Position numbers and translations under genes: made by a program. From NCBI GenBank assembly GCA_023228825.1, contig JALOAL010000002.1, positions 186,001 to 250,000 of the forward strand: DNA of 64,000 bases. The letters are read 5' to 3'. The stretch comes from Dehalococcoidia bacterium (GTDB lineage Bacteria; Chloroflexota; Dehalococcoidia; UBA2979). The notes beneath the pieces were generated by a model. The model saw only the letters and a program-made list of their open reading frames with translations. It searched no databases and was not told the DNA's origin. Numbering within the stretch: position 1 is the stretch's first letter; each line of letters begins with the position of its first letter. Positions 45,648 through 57,735 of the stretch are shown here, piece after piece.

Positions 45648-46078
45648 CGCGCACGGTGTGTGGAAGCGTCGAAAGAAGCCTGCTTTCGTTACATAACCTG
45701 GTGACGGGGGCTGACGTAGCCCACCATGGCTCGCGTTTGAGCGCGCCCGAGGTGTCCCGGATTTCGCGACGCGAGTCGCTTACGGCCTGGCAAGATGCCG
45801 CGGGCGTCGCAATCGATGTGCCGCCCGCGCTGCCCCGCGTCGCGATTGGTACGGGGCCGGTAGGTGCGAGGTAAGGCGGCGACGAAGAAGATCCCGACCG
45901 CGCCCCCGCCATCGAGCACGATGGACAGGATTGCTCTGGTTAGCCGGATGCAGTGCCGAGTGTCGCTGTTCGTACAGCGCGATCGATGCCTTTGGCGGCT
46001 TTGAGGATGGCTGGTGCACGCGGCCGGACGGTTCTTCCTGTTGCCAATCACGTAGCGTCCCGGGGCCTCCGTCAGACG
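45648..46078. other. Intergenic region without supported gene
   Basis: About 430 bp between the effector stop and the convergent msrB stop. Only short overlapping frames with no family signature, signal peptide or ribosome site are present. No hairpin with a T-tract was recognised. Confidence 0.5.
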
Positions 46079-46456
46079 CTATACGCCGCTGTCGGCGGGT
46101 AGGAACTTCATCGAGATCGAGTTCACGCAGTGCCGCGTGTTCTTCGACGTCAGGGACTCGCCGATGAAGATGTGGCCCAGGTGGCCGCCGCAGCGGGCGC
46201 ACTCGATCTCCGTGCGGAAGCCATCCGGATCGGGCTTCCGGACAACCGCGCCGGGGATCTCGTCGTCGAAGGCGGGCCAGCCGCAATGCGCGTCGAACTT
46301 GTCCTTCGAGCGATAGAGGGGCGAGTCGCAGCGCCGGCAAATGTAGGTGCCGGCCTGGAAGAAGTTGTCGTACTCGCCGCTGAAGGGGGGCTCGGTCCCC
46401 TTGTCCTCGATCACCCAGCGCTCTTCTGGGCTGAGGCTGTTGTAGTGCGTGGTCAT
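46079..46456 (-). CDS. msrB: Peptide-methionine (R)-S-oxide reductase MsrB
   Basis: 125 residues, ATG at 46456. It has all MsrB landmarks: zinc-site cysteines in CRRC (C40, C43) and CARC (C86, C89), the HCGWPAF motif (C58 region), GGHLGHIF and the catalytic Cys in NTRHCVNSISMKF (C110), where the usual R-Y-C-I-N becomes R-H-C-V-N. It reduces methionine-R-sulfoxide in proteins using thioredoxin. No signal peptide, so cytoplasmic. Single gene, convergent with the nuclease effector. Confidence 0.95.
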   Translation of the reverse strand: MTTHYNSLSPEERWVIEDKGTEPPFSGEYDNFFQAGTYICRRCDSPLYRSKDKFDAHCGWPAFDDEIPGAVVRKPDPDGFRTEIECARCGGHLGHIFIGESLTSKNTRHCVNSISMKFLPADSGV

Positions 46457-46688
46457 GACTGCTCCTGCTTCTCGATCACCATGTCGGACGGGCCAGCGCT
46501 GTGTCCGGCGGGACTGACGAGAGCACCGAGGTGTACCGCCGCCACGCGGCGAACGTATGAGTCCCGTCGATCCACCGTACCGCTTCCGTCGGACACCATG
46601 GGCGAGCGCGCTCGGACGCGTCCGAGTCAGCGCGTCGCGCTAGATCGACGCCAGGCGTCGGCGAGCCTGATCCCGGGATCAGAAATAG

Positions 46689-46717
46689 TTGACTGAGTTG
46701 GTCGGGTATCGCATGAT
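46689..46717 (+). promoter_or_regulatory. Candidate sigma-70-type promoter giving a leaderless YeeE transcript
   Basis: TTGACT (46689-46694), a 17-bp spacer and CATGAT (46712-46717). The expected start is about seven bases on, which is at the ATG at 46724. No ribosome site precedes that ATG, in keeping with a leaderless mRNA. Recognised by eye only. Confidence 0.4.
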
Positions 46718-46723
46718 TCCGCA

Positions 46724-47980
46724 ATGGCAACGAACGTCCAAACCCTCGCAGTCCCATCGACGTCTCCCTCCCCCCTCCGCACGTGGGGCCCGACTCTCGC
46801 CGTCGTCGGCGTGCTCGTGGTCGTCTACTTGGCCGCGCAGGCGTCCAGCGCCTCGCAGGCGGTGTTCTGGGCCGTGGGCCTCGGCGTGGGCCTGGTGCTC
46901 CAGCGCAGCCGCCTCTGCTTCACCTCGGCGTTCCGGGACCTCTTCCTGCTGGGGCAGGGGCGGACGGCGCGCGGCATCATCGTCGGACTCATCGTGGCCA
47001 CGCTGGGTTTCGGCATGGTGATGGCCACGGTCATCCCGAACCCCGGGAGTGGCGTCCTCCCCGCGGATGCGCACATCTTGCCGCTGGGTCCAGCCACGGT
47101 CCTGGGGGGGCTGCTCTTCGGCTTCGGCATGGTCATCGCCGGGGGCTGTGTCTCCGGTGCGCTTTACCGGATGGGCGAGGGCTACCTCGGCTCATGGGTC
47201 GCCATCGGTGGCGTGATGCTGGGCCTCTACCTGCTGAACCGTACGTGGAACTGGTGGTGGGACAACTCCATCAGCATGGACCCATTCGTGTGGCTGCCAC
47301 AGGAGTTCGGGTACGCGGTCGCCATCGTCCTGACCGTTGTCCTCCTGGCGGGCGCCTACGTGGGCGTGCTCTCGTGGGAGCGGCGCGTCGCCGGCAACAT
47401 GCCCGTCATCCCGATCAAGCGCCGCGAGCCGCCTCCACCCGCCAGCGTGAGCGACGACGTCCGCGCGGTTGGCCGGCGCATCTTCAAGCAGGAGTGGACG
47501 CCGGTCGTCGGCGCCACCTCCCTGGCCCTGTTGAACATCCTGCTCTTCATCCGCTACCGCCCGCTGGGCGTGGTGGGCGAGGTCTCCCGCTGGGCGAACG
47601 ACGTTGGCGATGCCCTTGGCGCCGGAGTGGGTCCCCTCCGTGGCCTGGCGGACCTGGCGGGCTGCGCACCCGTGCTGGCTGACGGCGCCTCGTGGTTCAC
47701 AGATGCCTTCATGCTGAACGCGGGCATCGTGGCGGGCGCATTCGCCTCCGCGGTGTTCGCGCGGGAGTTCCGCATTCGCGCCCCACGCTCGCCGAGGCGT
47801 TACATCCAGTCCCTCGGAGGTGGCGTGATCATGGGGTACGGCGCCGGCCTCGGACTGGGCTGCACGCTGGGCGCCTTCTTCTCCGCCGTCCCCTCACTCG
47901 CTCTCAATGGATGGGTCTACGCCATCGCCCTCGCGGGCGGCGCCTTCCTGGGCGTGCAGGTGATCAAGAGATTCCCATGA
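46724..47980 (+). CDS. YeeE/YedE family transporter (thiosulfate/sulfur uptake)
   Basis: 418 residues, ATG at 46724 without a visible Shine-Dalgarno. About nine to ten hydrophobic helices are predicted by eye. Conserved sulfur-relay cysteines occur in LQRSRLCFTSAFRDL, VIAGGCVSGALYRMGEGYLG and GLGLGCTLGAFFSAVP; these G-x-C patterns line the thiosulfate path in TsuA/YeeE proteins. A central loop (about residues 225-260) is Pro-rich. It is followed without a gap by two TusA-like genes, as is usual for YeeE-TusA uptake modules. Location: cytoplasmic membrane. Confidence 0.88.
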   Translation: MATNVQTLAVPSTSPSPLRTWGPTLAVVGVLVVVYLAAQASSASQAVFWAVGLGVGLVLQRSRLCFTSAFRDLFLLGQGRTARGIIVGLIVATLGFGMVMATVIPNPGSGVLPADAHILPLGPATVLGGLLFGFGMVIAGGCVSGALYRMGEGYLGSWVAIGGVMLGLYLLNRTWNWWWDNSISMDPFVWLPQEFGYAVAIVLTVVLLAGAYVGVLSWERRVAGNMPVIPIKRREPPPPASVSDDVRAVGRRIFKQEWTPVVGATSLALLNILLFIRYRPLGVVGEVSRWANDVGDALGAGVGPLRGLADLAGCAPVLADGASWFTDAFMLNAGIVAGAFASAVFAREFRIRAPRSPRRYIQSLGGGVIMGYGAGLGLGCTLGAFFSAVPSLALNGWVYAIALAGGAFLGVQVIKRFP

Positions 47981-48270
47981 CCCACGACACCACCCCGGAC
48001 GCCACTCCCGAGGCCACCCCGCACGAGGCTGCCCCGCACGAGGCCACCCCGCGCGAGATCGACCTGCGCGGCATCGAGATGGCCACGCTCGTCGAGCACG
48101 CACGAGTCGCCATCGAGGCGGCGCGCTCCGGCGAGTCCGTCCGAGTGCTGGCCGACAACGAGGTGGTCGTGAAGTACCTGACGCCGACCGCAGCCACCAG
48201 CGGCGTCCGCTGCCGGTTCGGCCCGGCTCAGGACGGTATCTGGAGCATCGACCTCTCGCCTCGCACCTGA
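47977..48270 (+). CDS. TusA-like protein lacking the catalytic cysteine
   Basis: 97 residues, ATG at 47977 overlapping the transporter stop (ATGA). Residues 1-27 are a low-complexity tail of T-P-E/H-E-A repeats. The rest (IDLRGIEMATLVEHARVAIE, then SGESVRVLADNEVVV, then GIWSIDLSPR) follows the TusA beta-alpha-beta pattern. However, the C-P-x-P active-site motif is replaced by GIEMATLV, so it cannot carry a persulfide in the usual way. Possibly a regulatory or scaffold partner of the true TusA encoded next. The assignment rests on pattern and context. Confidence 0.6.
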   Translation: MTHDTTPDATPEATPHEAAPHEATPREIDLRGIEMATLVEHARVAIEAARSGESVRVLADNEVVVKYLTPTAATSGVRCRFGPAQDGIWSIDLSPRT

Positions 48271-48295
48271 CGCGAGGGAGGAACTGGAGGAAGTG

Positions 48296-48535
48296 ATGAG
48301 TGACGAAGCGGTTCCGATCCTGGACGTGCGCGGCGAGATCTGTCCCTACCCAATGCTTCGCACGAACCGCGAGTTAGACGAGGTCCGGCCGGGGGTTCCG
48401 GTGCTGGATGTGGTCACTGACCATCCGCCCGCACTCTCCACGATTCCGCCGGAGGCGATGAAGCGCGGCTATGGCTGTGAGATCGAGGAGACCGCAGACG
48501 GCGAGTGGCGGATCCGAATCTTCAAGGCTGAGTAA
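48296..48535 (+). CDS. TusA-family sulfurtransferase
   Basis: 79 residues; the ATG at 48296 is placed 5 bases after GGAGG, preferred over the GTG at 48293. The motif DVRGEICPYPMLRTNRELDE contains the CPxP sulfur-carrier Cys, and the C-terminal strand reads GEWRIRIFKAE. Accepts sulfur from the YeeE channel or rhodanese and relays it in the cytoplasm. Encoded in the same direction, 25 bp after the Cys-less paralogue. Confidence 0.9.
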   Translation: MSDEAVPILDVRGEICPYPMLRTNRELDEVRPGVPVLDVVTDHPPALSTIPPEAMKRGYGCEIEETADGEWRIRIFKAE

Positions 48536-48571
48536 ACCCGGGCGCGGATGCGTCCACGGAAGAGGGAACAC

Positions 48572-49561
48572 GTGAACGGTTCGAAGTACCTGCGCCGGCT
48601 GGGCCGGCTAGGTCTCCTGGGTGGCGTCGCCGCCGTTGTCGCGGTGGTGGGCGTTGCCTGCGGCTCGGACGATGACGGTGGCAATGGTGGTTCCGAGGGC
48701 GGTGGCTCTGCGGCGGCCGCAACGCTGGACGACCGCGGCTACGCAGAGGGCCACCGCCTGGTGACCACCGCCTGGCTCGAAGACCGCCTGGATGACGACA
48801 GCATCGTCGTGATCGACCTCCGCCGGGAGGAGGATTACCTCGCCGGGCACATCCCCGGCGCCGTGCGCCTGGCCTCGCTCTCGCGGACTGACGAGAACGG
48901 CGTGAGCGGGCAGATCGGTACGCGCGAGCAGGTAGCCCAGGCGTTGAGCGACGCCGGCGTCACACCAGAATCCACCGTGGTCCTGTACGACGCCAACACC
49001 AGCCTTTCGCCCGCCCGCACCCTGTGGGTGTTGGATGTCTACGGTCACGCGGAGACGCGCATCCTGGACGGCGCCTTCACCACCTGGGAGGCGGAGGGGC
49101 GCGCGACGTCGACCGAAGGCGCCGAGGTCACGCCCACCGAGTACGTCTTCTCGGGCGTGCCGAACGAGGCGATCATCGCCGGTTACGACGAACTGATCGC
49201 CGCCATCGACGACCCCGAAGCGCTTGTCTGCGACGTCCGCTCCGCAGAGGAGTACGCCGGTCGTGACGTGCGCTCCGACCAGGGCGGCCACGTCCCCGGT
49301 GCGGTCAACGAGGACTGGCGTCAGGCCGTGAACGAGAGCGGCCACTTCAAGACCGCCGATGAACTGCGCGGCATCTACGACGACACGCTGCTGGTGAGCG
49401 ACGACACGTCCACCGTCTACGTCTACTGCCAGACGGGCGTGCGCGCCGCACACACGTGGTTCGTGCTGAGCGAGTTGCTGGGCCTGGAGAACGTCAAGAA
49501 CTACGACGGCTCCTGGGAGGAGTGGGGCAACCGGCCGGACGCTCCAATCGACCGGTCGTAA
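48572..49561 (+). CDS. Exported double-rhodanese lipoprotein (thiosulfate sulfurtransferase)
   Basis: 329 residues from a GTG at 48572, five bases after GGAAGAGGG; an ATG at 48548 would place the Shine-Dalgarno inside the gene. The signal ends in a lipobox GVAC (C30), followed by an Asp/Gly/Ser-rich linker. Rhodanese domain 1 (about 65-170; VIDLRREEDYLAGHIPGAVR) lacks a clear active Cys. Domain 2 (about 185-325; VCDVRSAEEYAG and YVYCQTGVRAAHTW) has the catalytic C286. Acts on thiosulfate at the outer face of the membrane, next to the YeeE/TusA uptake genes. Confidence 0.9.
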   Translation: MNGSKYLRRLGRLGLLGGVAAVVAVVGVACGSDDDGGNGGSEGGGSAAAATLDDRGYAEGHRLVTTAWLEDRLDDDSIVVIDLRREEDYLAGHIPGAVRLASLSRTDENGVSGQIGTREQVAQALSDAGVTPESTVVLYDANTSLSPARTLWVLDVYGHAETRILDGAFTTWEAEGRATSTEGAEVTPTEYVFSGVPNEAIIAGYDELIAAIDDPEALVCDVRSAEEYAGRDVRSDQGGHVPGAVNEDWRQAVNESGHFKTADELRGIYDDTLLVSDDTSTVYVYCQTGVRAAHTWFVLSELLGLENVKNYDGSWEEWGNRPDAPIDRS

Positions 49562-49604
49562 CGCGTCTGATCAGCGCGGTTTCGGTCTGACGGCAAGCAT
49601 GATC

Positions 49605-49632
49605 GGGGGAGGAGGAGCGATCCTCCTCTCCC
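49605..49632. terminator. Strong 12-bp hairpin with GCGA tetraloop
   Basis: GGGGGAGGAGGA (49605-49616), loop GCGA (49617-49620), then TCCTCCTCTCCC (49621-49632) pair with one G-U. It lies between the rhodanese stop and the next lipoprotein start. There is no T-tract, so it may stop transcription weakly or protect the upstream mRNA 3' end. The loop is of the stable GNRA class. Confidence 0.6.
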
Positions 49633-49675
49633 CACATACGCCCCCGCGCCGTCAGCCGGTACCCGGAGATTGAGT

Positions 49676-50344
49676 ATGGCCCAACCGCACACGCGCCCTG
49701 GACGCTCGGCCCGCACCCGCGGAGGCCTCGCCCACCTGGGGCTCGCGGTTCTCGGGCTGGGTAGCCTCGCGCTCATGCTGGCGGCCTGCGGCGGAGGGGA
49801 TGCCGCAGACGGCGCCGCCTCTGGGATCGATGGCGCCGGGAGCGCGCTCCCCGTGGAGATGCACGTGCGCTGGGTGCTGGACTCGGACTTCCCGGCGACC
49901 ATGACCATCCACGAACCTCCGGAAGGGCAGCATGTCTACGAGGTCCACTCCTACGAGGCGGGCGAGCAGCCAGTGGTGGGCGCCGAGATCCCGGACGGCA
50001 TCCTGCACGAGCGCTGGGGGCAGGCCCGAAGGTTCATCGCCCTGCTCACGAACGAGTCGAATGAAGCGGTCCGCTTCTGGGTCGCCCCTCATCTGCCCAC
50101 TCCGTATGTCGCCCAACAGGGCTTGATGATGTTCTGTCTCTGCACCGGCGAGGTGTACGAGGTGCCACCGGGCGGCTCCTGGACTCGGGTCATGGAGTTC
50201 GGCGTGACCCGCCGTGCCAACCTCGAAGGCCCCATCGCCCTCACTCACGTCGTCGTCCGGGGCGAGATGACGGCGCCCACGCCTGTCGCCGCAGACGACA
50301 CTGGAGTCGCCACGGACGACGCTGGAATGGCGCACCACCAGTGA
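49676..50344 (+). CDS. Lipoprotein with Cox11/CtaG-like CxC motif, possible copper chaperone
   Basis: 222 residues, ATG at 49676 with GGAG eight bases upstream. The signal peptide ends LMLAACGG (C38 lipobox). The mature part is beta-rich. It includes MMFCLCTGEVYEVPPGGSWT (C154, C156), then a RVMEFGV strand, an arrangement like the copper-binding C-F-C-F-T...PGE block of Cox11/CtaG, which delivers copper to cytochrome oxidase. The C-terminal tail is Asp/Thr-rich with HH. It overlaps a TlpA thioredoxin gene (GTGA), and such thiol oxidoreductases often serve copper insertion. Function is inferred from the motif only. Confidence 0.55.
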   Translation: MAQPHTRPGRSARTRGGLAHLGLAVLGLGSLALMLAACGGGDAADGAASGIDGAGSALPVEMHVRWVLDSDFPATMTIHEPPEGQHVYEVHSYEAGEQPVVGAEIPDGILHERWGQARRFIALLTNESNEAVRFWVAPHLPTPYVAQQGLMMFCLCTGEVYEVPPGGSWTRVMEFGVTRRANLEGPIALTHVVVRGEMTAPTPVAADDTGVATDDAGMAHHQ

Positions 50345-50913
50345 GTCAGTACGGCCCTGGCCAGGAGCCCCGCTGGCGCCGCCTCACGCGCTACGGCATC
50401 GTCGCCGGGATCGTCCTCGTGGTGGGCGGTCTTGCACTTGCACGCGAACTGCGCTCGGACGGCGCGCCTGTCCAGACGGCGCAACGCGTGGCGGTCGGTG
50501 AGCCCGCGCCCGACTTCTGGCTGGAGTCGCCGGACGGTCCGTTCCGCCTCTCCGAAACCCGGGGCGACGTGGTCATCGTGAACTTCTGGGCGACCTGGTG
50601 CGGTCCGTGCCGCTTCGAGATGCCCGAGTTCCAGGGGGTGCACCACACCCGCGGAGAGCCCGAGGGTATCCGCATCGTCGCGGTCAATCTGACGTCCTCG
50701 GACTCACGGGAGGGCGCGATGAACTTCGTGGAGGAGTACGGCCTGACCTTCACCATCGCCTTCGACGAAACCGGCGGCGTGGCGGGCCACTACGGCGTCC
50801 GCGGCCTCCCGGCGACCTTCTTCATCGACCGCGAAGGCATCCTCCGTAGCCGTGTCAACGGCCCCGTCCTGGGCGACCGCCTCGAGGAGAACATCCGCCT
50901 CGCCGGCGGCTGA
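50341..50913 (+). CDS. TlpA/ResA-like membrane-anchored thioredoxin
   Basis: 190 residues, GTG at 50341 overlapping the previous stop. One N-terminal membrane anchor (YGIVAGIVLVVGGLAL, about 18-34), then an AhpC/TSA-Redoxin domain with FWATWCGPCRFEMPEF (WCGPC 86-90) and the cis-Pro loop GLPATFFIDREG. It reduces disulfides on the outer side of the membrane, for example in apocytochromes or a copper chaperone. It is the last gene before the left boundary repeat of the ssrA island. Confidence 0.93.
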   Translation: MSQYGPGQEPRWRRLTRYGIVAGIVLVVGGLALARELRSDGAPVQTAQRVAVGEPAPDFWLESPDGPFRLSETRGDVVIVNFWATWCGPCRFEMPEFQGVHHTRGEPEGIRIVAVNLTSSDSREGAMNFVEEYGLTFTIAFDETGGVAGHYGVRGLPATFFIDREGILRSRVNGPVLGDRLEENIRLAGG

Positions 50914-50936
50914 TCGAGAGATCCCGCGGGATTACC

Positions 50937-50966
50937 TCGGAGTGCGAGATGGTGGAGACGGGGGAG
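50937..50966 (+). repeat. Distal copy of the ssrA 3'-end direct repeat (candidate att site)
   Basis: 30 bp that match 62193-62222 at 29 positions (mismatch at 50945). The shared stretch includes the 3' acceptor strand, the CCA end and 13 bp of downstream flank of the tmRNA gene. The rest of a tmRNA is absent here. It lies in the gap between tlpA and the response regulator gene. Confidence 0.75.
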
Positions 50967-50990
50967 GTTCGTTCTCCAGGCTGGCCAGGG

Positions 50991-51791
50991 CTACGGCGCG
51001 CCCTTCGAGAGCGAGGAACGGAGGTCGTGGGCCTGTTCGCGCAGTTCGCGGAAGTAGTCCGTGCTGGTGATCTCCGCCACGCGCGACTGTTGTTCGTCGC
51101 GGTCGATCTGGATCGTCAGGGCGCGCACCTGCTCCTGCAGGCGACGCTCCCGGCGCTTGACCTCCTCCGCGACGTCCACCAGGACGCGCGCCAGGTGGCC
51201 CAGGGGATCCTCGCGCTGCGCGATCTCCTCCAACTCCGTGCTCTGAAAGTCACCCGATTCAAGGGCGACCGCCGCATCTGTTAGGGCGCGCACGCGGTCC
51301 AGGTACTCCATCTCCCGGTCGCGCAGGCGCTTGTCCGCCAGCGTGGCATTGAGGCGGGCGCGCAGGACGGCGCGGTTGAACGGCTTCTGGAGGTAGTCCG
51401 CAGCGCCGCCTTCGATGCATTGGATGACGGTGGTGATGTCTTCCAGCGAGGAGATCATGATCACCGGGAGGTGGCGCAGGGCGTCGTCGCCCTTGATCTG
51501 ACGGAGCACCTCCTGGCCGTCGATGCCCGGCATCAGGATGTCCAGCAGCACCACGTCCACCGGGTCTTCCCCCCTGCGAAGCATGGCGAGCGCCTCCTCG
51601 CCGTCCGTGGCGAGGACTGCGATGTGCCCGTCCTGCTCCAGCAGGCGGCCCAGCAGCCGGCGGTTGATCTCGCCGTCGTCGACGACGAGGACGCGCGCGG
51701 GGCCGTGCGGAGCGGCATCGGCGCCGGTCGCCGCCGCCTCGTGAGTGGTGAGTCCGGTCACGTCGCCCCTGCTTCCACGCGTCACTTCCAT
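50991..51791 (-). CDS. Response regulator, receiver domain plus coiled-coil output
   Basis: 266 residues, ATG at 51791 overlapping the Hpt gene by 10 bp. The receiver domain (about 33-150) has the acidic pair DD (38-39), phospho-acceptor D84 in LLDILMPG, and K136 in LQKPF. The remainder is a charged helical coil (about 150-266) with no DNA-binding or enzyme motif. It probably ends a phosphorelay through protein contact. Last gene of the signalling operon. Confidence 0.88.
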   Translation of the reverse strand: MEVTRGSRGDVTGLTTHEAAATGADAAPHGPARVLVVDDGEINRRLLGRLLEQDGHIAVLATDGEEALAMLRRGEDPVDVVLLDILMPGIDGQEVLRQIKGDDALRHLPVIMISSLEDITTVIQCIEGGAADYLQKPFNRAVLRARLNATLADKRLRDREMEYLDRVRALTDAAVALESGDFQSTELEEIAQREDPLGHLARVLVDVAEEVKRRERRLQEQVRALTIQIDRDEQQSRVAEITSTDYFRELREQAHDLRSSLSKGAP

Positions 51792-52135
51792 ACGTCGAGC
51801 GCCTCGATGGAGGCGACGGCCGAGGTCAGCGCGGCGGCGACCACGTCCAGCGCCGCCGCGGACGGCGCGACACCGTCCCTGGCCTGGTGCTCCACTGCAC
51901 GGGCGAGCCGGGAGAGTTCCAGGGCGCCGAGGGTGCTGGCGTTGGACGCGAGCGAGTGCGCGGCGCGGCGCTGCGCCTCCAGATCCGCGCCGGCGGGCGC
52001 CCTCAGTTCTTCCAGGAGCGCGGGCGCGTCCGCGATGAAGGTGTCCACCAGTTCGCGCACGAACTCCACGTCGTCGCCGGTGTCGACGAGCAACTGGGTG
52101 ATCGTCGTCTCGTCGAACGTTGCCGGATGGGTCAT
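51782..52135 (-). CDS. Histidine phosphotransfer (Hpt) protein
   Basis: 117 residues, ATG at 52135, 9 bp after the hybrid kinase. All-helical, with the Hpt motif RAAHSLASNASTLGA carrying phospho-accepting H60, plus the helix LVDTFIADAPALLEEL before it. Links the kinase receiver domains to the response regulator encoded next, giving a His-Asp-His-Asp relay. Confidence 0.92.
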   Translation of the reverse strand: MTHPATFDETTITQLLVDTGDDVEFVRELVDTFIADAPALLEELRAPAGADLEAQRRAAHSLASNASTLGALELSRLARAVEHQARDGVAPSAAALDVVAAALTSAVASIEALDVWK

Positions 52136-52144
52136 GGGGTCACG

Positions 52145-55434
<3,290 letters not shown>

Positions 55435-55438
<4 letters not shown>

Positions 55439-57735
55439 GCGTGCTGCCTCCCGCCTGCCGGCGCGGCCTGCGCTGCGTGATCGCGGAGCCAGGCGGGCGC
55501 CTCCGTGGCCAGCCAGTCGTCCAGCGGCTCGCGAGCCGCCTCGTACCCCATCTCCACGAGCGCAGCGCAGTGCGCGAAGTCCGTGAGGCCAATGCCGTCC
55601 AAAGGCGGGGTAATCAGCAGGTCCGACTGCTCCTGGTAGAACTGCACGTTGCGCGCGGAGGCCGTGTTCACCTCCGTGGTGCGGATGAGCGTCTCCATGA
55701 TCGAGGGCGGCCTCAGCCGGGCGGCCTTGCCTCGGACGTGGTCGAGCGCCGCCCGCCACCCCGAGACGATGGGCGGGAACTGGTAGGCGTCCATGGACTC
55801 TCGAGGCGGCGTGACGTTCACAGCGATCACGGTGCCCACGTCCGGCCGAGCCCGCATCACATCCGCCGGCAGGCCGTTCATCACACCGCCGTCCACCAGC
55901 ATGTCGCCTCGGCGATCGAGTACCGGCGGGAACAGGCCGGGGATGGAGATGCTGGCGCGCACGGCTTCCCATAGCAGGCCGCGGTCGATCGCCTGCGACT
56001 CCGCGCGGCTGAGGTTGGTGGCCATGCAGAAGTACGGGCGCCAGAGATCTTCGATCAGCCGGTCGCCGCACTCGCGTTGCAGCAGGCGCGTGACCTTGCC
56101 GCCGGCGGCCGCCGCCGCGAAGGGGAACGTGAGGTCGATCAGTTGACGGCGGCTGGAGGCGATCGTCAGCGCGCTCTGGGTCAGGTGCACGCTGTCGCGG
56201 TCCTGCGCGATGCCGGCGCCAAGGAGTGCGCCCATGCTGGTGCCGCCGACCACGTCTACCGGCACGCCCTGTAACTCCAGCGCGCGCAGCACCCCGAGGT
56301 GCGCGTACCCTCGCGACCCGCCCCCGCCCAGCGCCAGGCCCACACCATTGCCGGTAACGCGACGTGCGAGGCGCCCCAGGTGTTCGGCGTCGCCTCGGCG
56401 GACGAGGGCGTGGATCTGGGCGTCGCGTCCGCGCAGCCAGGCCTCCGTGCCCTGCGGGTGCTCGGTGGCTTCGTCGTACAGGAGCACCAGGTTCTGCGCG
56501 GGCGGCACCGCGCGGTCGGCGATCCAGTCCTCGATCGGTGTGCGCCCCGGGGAACTGGCGCCGTCCGCGACCAGGACCACGCGATCCGCCTGGCGGATGC
56601 AGCGTTCTGTCCACTCCGGCTGGAGGGGGTCGCCCTGGTAGACGACATAACGATGACCGGCCTCAAACTCGTGCAGCCAGCCGAGCAACTCCGGGCCGTC
56701 GATGTCCAGTTCCCGCCCATCAGTCGCAATCTGGCGACGGATGCGCTCGAACGAGACCAGCGACGTGGGGCCGATGCTCTGGAGTTCCGCCTCCAGGTCC
56801 CGCGCCAGCGGCACGATGTCCACACCATCCAGGGGGACGAGGGCGATCGTGGCCAGGGACGGGCGGGACGGCCGGGTGGCGCCGGACTGGGCGCGCAGGC
56901 GGGTGACCAGGTCGTGGTTGATGCGCAGCATCACCTCCGGCGTGTGCTGGGCCATAGCCAGCAGCACGTGCTGCGGGATCACCAGCAGTTCCGTGTCGCG
57001 CACGGCGAACGCACGCAGCGTGCGAGGGGCGCCCGTGAGCACGTCCGTCTCGCCCAGCACCTCGCCCCGGCCCACCTCGGCAACCACGTGAGGGCCGTCC
57101 TCGTCGTCCCGAGCGAGACGGACGCGGCCGTTGATCACGATGAACAGCGCGTCGCCCGGGTCGCCCGGCTCGAAGAGCAGGTCGCCCCCGCCAAGCGTGG
57201 CCCAGGACACGTCTTCCTCGGCGATAGGCACGGCGTCTTCCGTCGTGGGGACGGCTGCGGCTTCGTCCGTGGGATGGGGCGCCGCCTCGGTGTGCGCGCC
57301 ATGTGTCAAGGGCAGCGCGGGCGCGGGTGCGCCCAGGGCGCGCAGGGTCTCGGGGCACGCGCCTTCGTTCAGAGAGAACTGTGCGGTGGCGATGCGGAGG
57401 GTGGCCTCGCGGAGGTCGTCGTCCTCCGGCACCAGTGCGCGCCACTGGGGGACGAAGCGCTCGAAGTCGGCGGCGGTGGGCCGCCAGTCCGTGAGGGCGC
57501 GCGTGCGCAGCGCACTGAAATAGTCGCCGTCGATGCCGCGCGTGTAGGCCGCGAAGTCGCCCGTGAGGTAGGCCGTGAGCGCGTGCCGCGTCTCGCCGCG
57601 CATGTAGAGCACCCGTGCCTCGATGGCGCCGATGGCACGACGCGCCTGGCGGTCCAGGTCCCACTGTCCGCCCAGGAGGGCGGCGCGTGAGAACAGCGCC
57701 TCGCCGCCTGGCGAGCGGTCGACGGGGGCGCTCAT
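55435..57735 (-). CDS. cNMP-binding patatin-like (NTE-type) phospholipase
   Basis: 766 residues, ATG at 57735 overlapping the ABC gene stop. N-terminal helical region (1-170); a cyclic nucleotide-binding domain (about 175-285, LFEPGDPGDALFIVINGRV); a Rossmann-like linker; then the patatin domain with LGGGGSRGYAHLGVLRAL (469-486), nucleophile S500 in GGTSMGAL and the catalytic Asp in VDGGVMNG. The same order as neuropathy-target-esterase proteins, so a lysophospholipase controlled by a bound nucleotide is likely. Located between the hybrid kinase and an ABC transporter. Confidence 0.9.

Noticed and set aside
45689..46051. A 120-codon open frame on the minus strand
   Set aside because: No family motif, no ribosome site, overlaps other frames in GC-rich DNA.
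50944..50985. A tRNA gene suggested by a CCA-like end and GTTCGTT loop
   Set aside because: Only the acceptor/T-arm-like part exists; it is a copy of the ssrA 3' end, and no D or anticodon arm follows.
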